Origin: Devosia sp. XK-2
Lineage (GTDB): Bacteria > Pseudomonadota > Alphaproteobacteria > Rhizobiales > Devosiaceae
Reading direction: 5' to 3'
Assembly: GCF_037113415.1 (NCBI RefSeq)
Contig: NZ_CP146608.1
Coordinates: 1,012,501-1,076,500, forward strand
DNA: 64,000 nt
In this document: positions 61,254-64,000 of the stretch, piece by piece
Numbering within the stretch: the stretch's first letter is position 1
Layout: every line of letters starts with the position of its first letter
The notes under the pieces: model-generated
What the model saw: the letters and a program-made list of their open reading frames with translations, nothing else
What the model was told of the DNA's origin: nothing
The model's database searches: none
Program-made: the position numbers and the translations under genes

Positions 61254-62539
61254 TTTTCGTCCACTTCTTCGAGCGGCCTGGCGCAGGTTGCATCACCATG
61301 GGTGATGAGCCGGGCGCTGCGTTGCCCGGTCAGGTAAATCCACAGCCAGCTCATCGTGATGAAGATGCGTGTGCGCGTTTCGATCAGGAAATAGATATGG
61401 GCAAAGCCCCATAGCCACCAGGCCAGCCAACCCGTGACCTTGGTGAAGCCGAAATCGATCACGGCCGAACTCTTGCCGATGGTCGCCAGATCCCCGGCAT
61501 GCTTGTATCGGAATGGGTCAGGCGTTTGGCCATTGAGCTTCTGCTCGATCGCGTGGGCGACATATTTGCCTTCCTGTTTGGCCGCGGGAGCGACGCCCGG
61601 AACCGGCTTGCCATTGTCCTGCATGACGCTGGCCACGTCGCCAATCACGTAAATATTGTCCAGCCCGGCAACGGACAGGTCCGGTCCAACCGTCACCCTT
61701 CCGGCGCGGTCACCTTCTATGCCGAGCCATTTGGCCACCGGCGAAGCGGCAACGCCTGCGGCCCAGACGACGGTATGCGTCGCGAGGCGCCTCTCGCCAT
61801 AATTGACACCCTCGGCATCGACTGCGCTGACCATCTGCCCCAGCTCGACCTCCACGCCCATTCGTCTCAGCGCAGCAAGCGCATAATCAGACAGGTCCGG
61901 GGCGAAGTTGGGCAGCACCCTTTCCCCGCCTTCGATCAGCACGACCCGCAAATCGCTGGGCTCGAGCGAATTGAACTGCCCCCTGATGCTGGCCCGCCCC
62001 AATTCGATGATCGCCCCCGCCATTTCCACCCCGGTCGGGCCGGCGCCGATAATGGCGAAGGTGAGCAGGGCGCGCCGCCGGTCGGGATCGATTTCCCGCT
62101 CGGCCGCTTCCAGGGCCAACAGCAATTTGCGCCGGATCGCCGTGGCGTCCTCGACCGTCTTGAGGCCCGGCGCGAACCTTTCCCATTCGTTGTGGCCGAA
62201 ATAGGCGTGTTGAGCCCCGGTCGCCAATACCAGGCTGTCAAAGGGTTCGGGCTCGCCATCTTCGAGCAGTACGTGGCGTTGTTCGATATCGATCCCGATG
62301 ACCGTGCCCATCAGCACACGAACATTGTTCTGGTGCCGCAGCAGATGGCGGATGGGCCAGGCTACTTCCGAAGGGCTCAACGCGGCTGTCGCGACCTGGT
62401 AGAGCAGCGGCTGGAACAGATGGTGATTGCGCCGGTCGATCAGTACGATCTCGACACCGACGCGCGCTAGAGCCTTGGCCGCCGCCAGCCCACCGAAACC
62501 GCCACCCACGATTACGACACGATGTCTGCGAGTGGTCAT
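61190..62539 (-). CDS. ndh: Type II NADH dehydrogenase (NDH-2)
   Basis: A 449-residue FAD enzyme: first dinucleotide fold VVIVGGGFGGLAAAKAL at residues 8-24 (FAD), second fold FAIIGAGPTGVEMAGAI near 167 (NADH), IYVIGDVAS with the FAD-contact aspartate, then the quinone-site-like AAKQEGKYVAHAI and a membrane-associated end (LAWWLWGFAHIYFLIETRTRIFITMSWLWIYLTGQRSARLI). It passes electrons from NADH to quinone without proton pumping. The last ~30 residues (CARPLEEVDENQRSETTTVSG...) extend into the convergent transporter gene and look non-conserved. Confidence 0.9.
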   Translation of the reverse strand: MTTRRHRVVIVGGGFGGLAAAKALARVGVEIVLIDRRNHHLFQPLLYQVATAALSPSEVAWPIRHLLRHQNNVRVLMGTVIGIDIEQRHVLLEDGEPEPFDSLVLATGAQHAYFGHNEWERFAPGLKTVEDATAIRRKLLLALEAAEREIDPDRRRALLTFAIIGAGPTGVEMAGAIIELGRASIRGQFNSLEPSDLRVVLIEGGERVLPNFAPDLSDYALAALRRMGVEVELGQMVSAVDAEGVNYGERRLATHTVVWAAGVAASPVAKWLGIEGDRAGRVTVGPDLSVAGLDNIYVIGDVASVMQDNGKPVPGVAPAAKQEGKYVAHAIEQKLNGQTPDPFRYKHAGDLATIGKSSAVIDFGFTKVTGWLAWWLWGFAHIYFLIETRTRIFITMSWLWIYLTGQRSARLITHGDATCARPLEEVDENQRSETTTVSGLASRRSRNQI

Positions 62540-62576
62540 GGCAGTCTCCTTCGGCTTTGGCCTGTCGGACGGTGAT

Positions 62577-63950
62577 CTAGGGCACGACGCGCGATCGCCA
62601 CCTCTTTACATAGTCATCCAGCCCCTCGGCCTGCAGTGGCGCCAATGCATGGCTGCCACCAGTCTTGGGCAGTTGTCCACCAAACAACAGGCTGGCGCCC
62701 AGGCTGGTTCCAGTGGCGTCGCCCGACGCCGCTACCGGTACGCCGGTCAAATAAGCGAGCATCGCTCCAAAGAGCCGGTTGCGGGCCAGTGGCCCCTCCA
62801 GCGTGATAGAGCGCCCAAGGCCGCACAGATCCAGGCAGGCTCGCGCCATAAGGGCCAGATAGAGCGAGGCGGCAGCCGTCCGCTGTCGGGGCGTCAAACT
62901 GTCTGGGTCCACGGTCCAATTGCCCGCCCGTTCGCCAAAGGGCCCGACGCCGGGAACAAAGGACGGCAATGCCTGCACATCATTGTCGATAACAAAGGTT
63001 ATGTCGGCCCGGCTCGGTTCTGTAATCTCGGGCACCAGCACATCGAATTCGCGTCCACCCATGAAGCGCGCGGTCGGCACGGCGCGGCCGAAGGCATCTA
63101 CATTGGCCAGGCTGTCCTTGCGCGGATCGAGCGCGGCTGTGCCGCCGCCAACCGTCATCAGGATCGACCATGTGCCGGTCGAGACGATGGTGAAGGGCTC
63201 ATCATGCTGCCCCAGATGCGGCACCAGCGACGCATTGGAGTCATGAATGCCGCAGGTCACCGGCGTCGTTGCCAGCAGGCCGGTTTGTGCGGCAATCTCT
63301 GGGCGCAACGTGCCGATAATGGAGACCGCGGGCCTGACCTCGGGGAACAATGCCCGCCAACCTAGCGCCTCCACCATAGAGGAAAAATCGCCCCGATCGG
63401 GCGCCCAAAGATCGGTGTGGCAGCCCAACGAGGTGACCTCGCTTGCCAGCACGCCCGTCAGCCGCCAGGCCCAATATTGGGGGTAGGGGACAATCGCGGT
63501 AACCGTCGCGAACTGCTCGGGAAACCGCCGCGATTGCCAGAATAATTGCGTCCCCCAATTGAGGCCATTGGGCAGGCGCGGCGAGAGACTTTCCGCAAAG
63601 TCCGGGCGCACCCGGTCATATTCGCCGGACGTTTCCTCCGGTCCGTCGAACTCATAATCGAGCACTGGCAGCGCCAGTTCCTCGCCGGTAAGCAAAGCCC
63701 CCGTCGCCCCGTGGGTGGTAATCGAAATCCCGTCAATGCCATGTTCGGCGTGCAGGGCGGTTAGCGCACCACAAATAAAGGTCCACAGGCCCTCGACATC
63801 GGCATGCGGATAGAGCCCTTCCTTACGGATAGTATTGGGGCGTCCAAGCGAGGTGACCTGCTGTCCTGTCCTGGTGTCGATCAGGACGACCTTGGCATTG
63901 GTTTTGCCAATATCGATGACGGCGACGTGGTGGGGAATGGTCTCGGTCAT
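62577..63950 (-). CDS. FGGY-family carbohydrate kinase
   Basis: A 457-residue sugar kinase: N-terminal phosphate loop VAVIDIGKTNAKVVLID (residues 8-24), SITTHGATGALL, catalytic-domain elements CGIHDSNASLVPHL with the likely catalytic aspartate, FTIVSTGTWSILM, and ITLEGPLARNRLFGAMLAYLTGVPV, ATGTSLGASLLF in the second actin-like domain. The sequence fits the L-fuculokinase/L-rhamnulokinase-like branch; the sugar cannot be fixed. It is 37 bases upstream (in its direction) of ndh and opens what may be a sugar locus that continues beyond the right edge. Confidence 0.85.
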   Translation of the reverse strand: MTETIPHHVAVIDIGKTNAKVVLIDTRTGQQVTSLGRPNTIRKEGLYPHADVEGLWTFICGALTALHAEHGIDGISITTHGATGALLTGEELALPVLDYEFDGPEETSGEYDRVRPDFAESLSPRLPNGLNWGTQLFWQSRRFPEQFATVTAIVPYPQYWAWRLTGVLASEVTSLGCHTDLWAPDRGDFSSMVEALGWRALFPEVRPAVSIIGTLRPEIAAQTGLLATTPVTCGIHDSNASLVPHLGQHDEPFTIVSTGTWSILMTVGGGTAALDPRKDSLANVDAFGRAVPTARFMGGREFDVLVPEITEPSRADITFVIDNDVQALPSFVPGVGPFGERAGNWTVDPDSLTPRQRTAAASLYLALMARACLDLCGLGRSITLEGPLARNRLFGAMLAYLTGVPVAASGDATGTSLGASLLFGGQLPKTGGSHALAPLQAEGLDDYVKRWRSRVVP

Positions 63951-64000
63951 GGCAAGCCCGCAAGAACAGATGTTGCGGCTTTAGCCCATTTTCCGCCACC

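Overview
The window is GC-rich chromosomal DNA of an alphaproteobacterium in the order Hyphomicrobiales (Rhizobiales), most like Devosia and relatives. I infer this from protein flavour and gene order, not from a database search. Four things support it: an RcGTA-type gene transfer agent (GTA) cluster; a FeuN/FeuP/FeuQ-type two-component locus; a cycHJKL-type cytochrome c maturation operon (ccmIEFH) followed by degP, an OmpR-type two-component pair, glnE and a PAS histidine kinase, an order I know from rhizobia; and frequent GTG/TTG starts with 4-nt ATGA/GTGA overlaps. There is no rRNA or tRNA gene, no CRISPR array, no integrase and no transposase.

Layout. 1-14.6 kb holds housekeeping and accessory genes: a partial unknown gene, a chromate transporter, a TetR-controlled ABC exporter with a well-defined divergent operator, a Nudix hydrolase, a DUF1214/DUF1254 membrane pair, a bifunctional penicillin-binding protein, a YcgN-type cysteine-cluster protein, a degenerate GGDEF protein, a YegD-type Hsp70 and a DUF2254 membrane protein. 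14.8-29.6 kb is a GTA head-tail cluster in the RcGTA order (small and large terminase, portal, protease, capsid, adaptor, closure, terminator, tail tube, chaperones, tape measure, distal tail, hub, peptidase, megatron). It ends in a lysozyme fused to a membrane segment. 29.7-33.9 kb holds feuN-feuP-feuQ, a lipoprotein and an unknown gene (or two). 33.9-37 kb holds a minus-strand pair resembling a cut-down heterotetrameric sarcosine oxidase. 37.1-50.4 kb is the ccm-degP-TCS-glnE-kinase block. 50.7-64 kb holds pepN, an ABC exporter with a SoxR-box-like palindrome upstream, an EAL protein, a GH2 beta-mannosidase with LacI-type operators, a DMT transporter, a type II NADH dehydrogenase and an FGGY sugar kinase.

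Most striking anomaly. ccmF is interrupted by a 995-bp insert that is an almost exact second copy of its own 3' third plus the 5' half of ccmH. Removing 39748-40742 restores an intact 657-aa CcmF. Single-base gains in homopolymers also break ccmE, GTA gene 12, a small cysteine-rich gene inside the GTA cluster, the extra ccmH copy, and possibly the unknown gene at 33.4 kb. Because all five have the same form, sequencing or assembly error must be excluded before any biological reading such as a decaying cytochrome c system or an inactive GTA.
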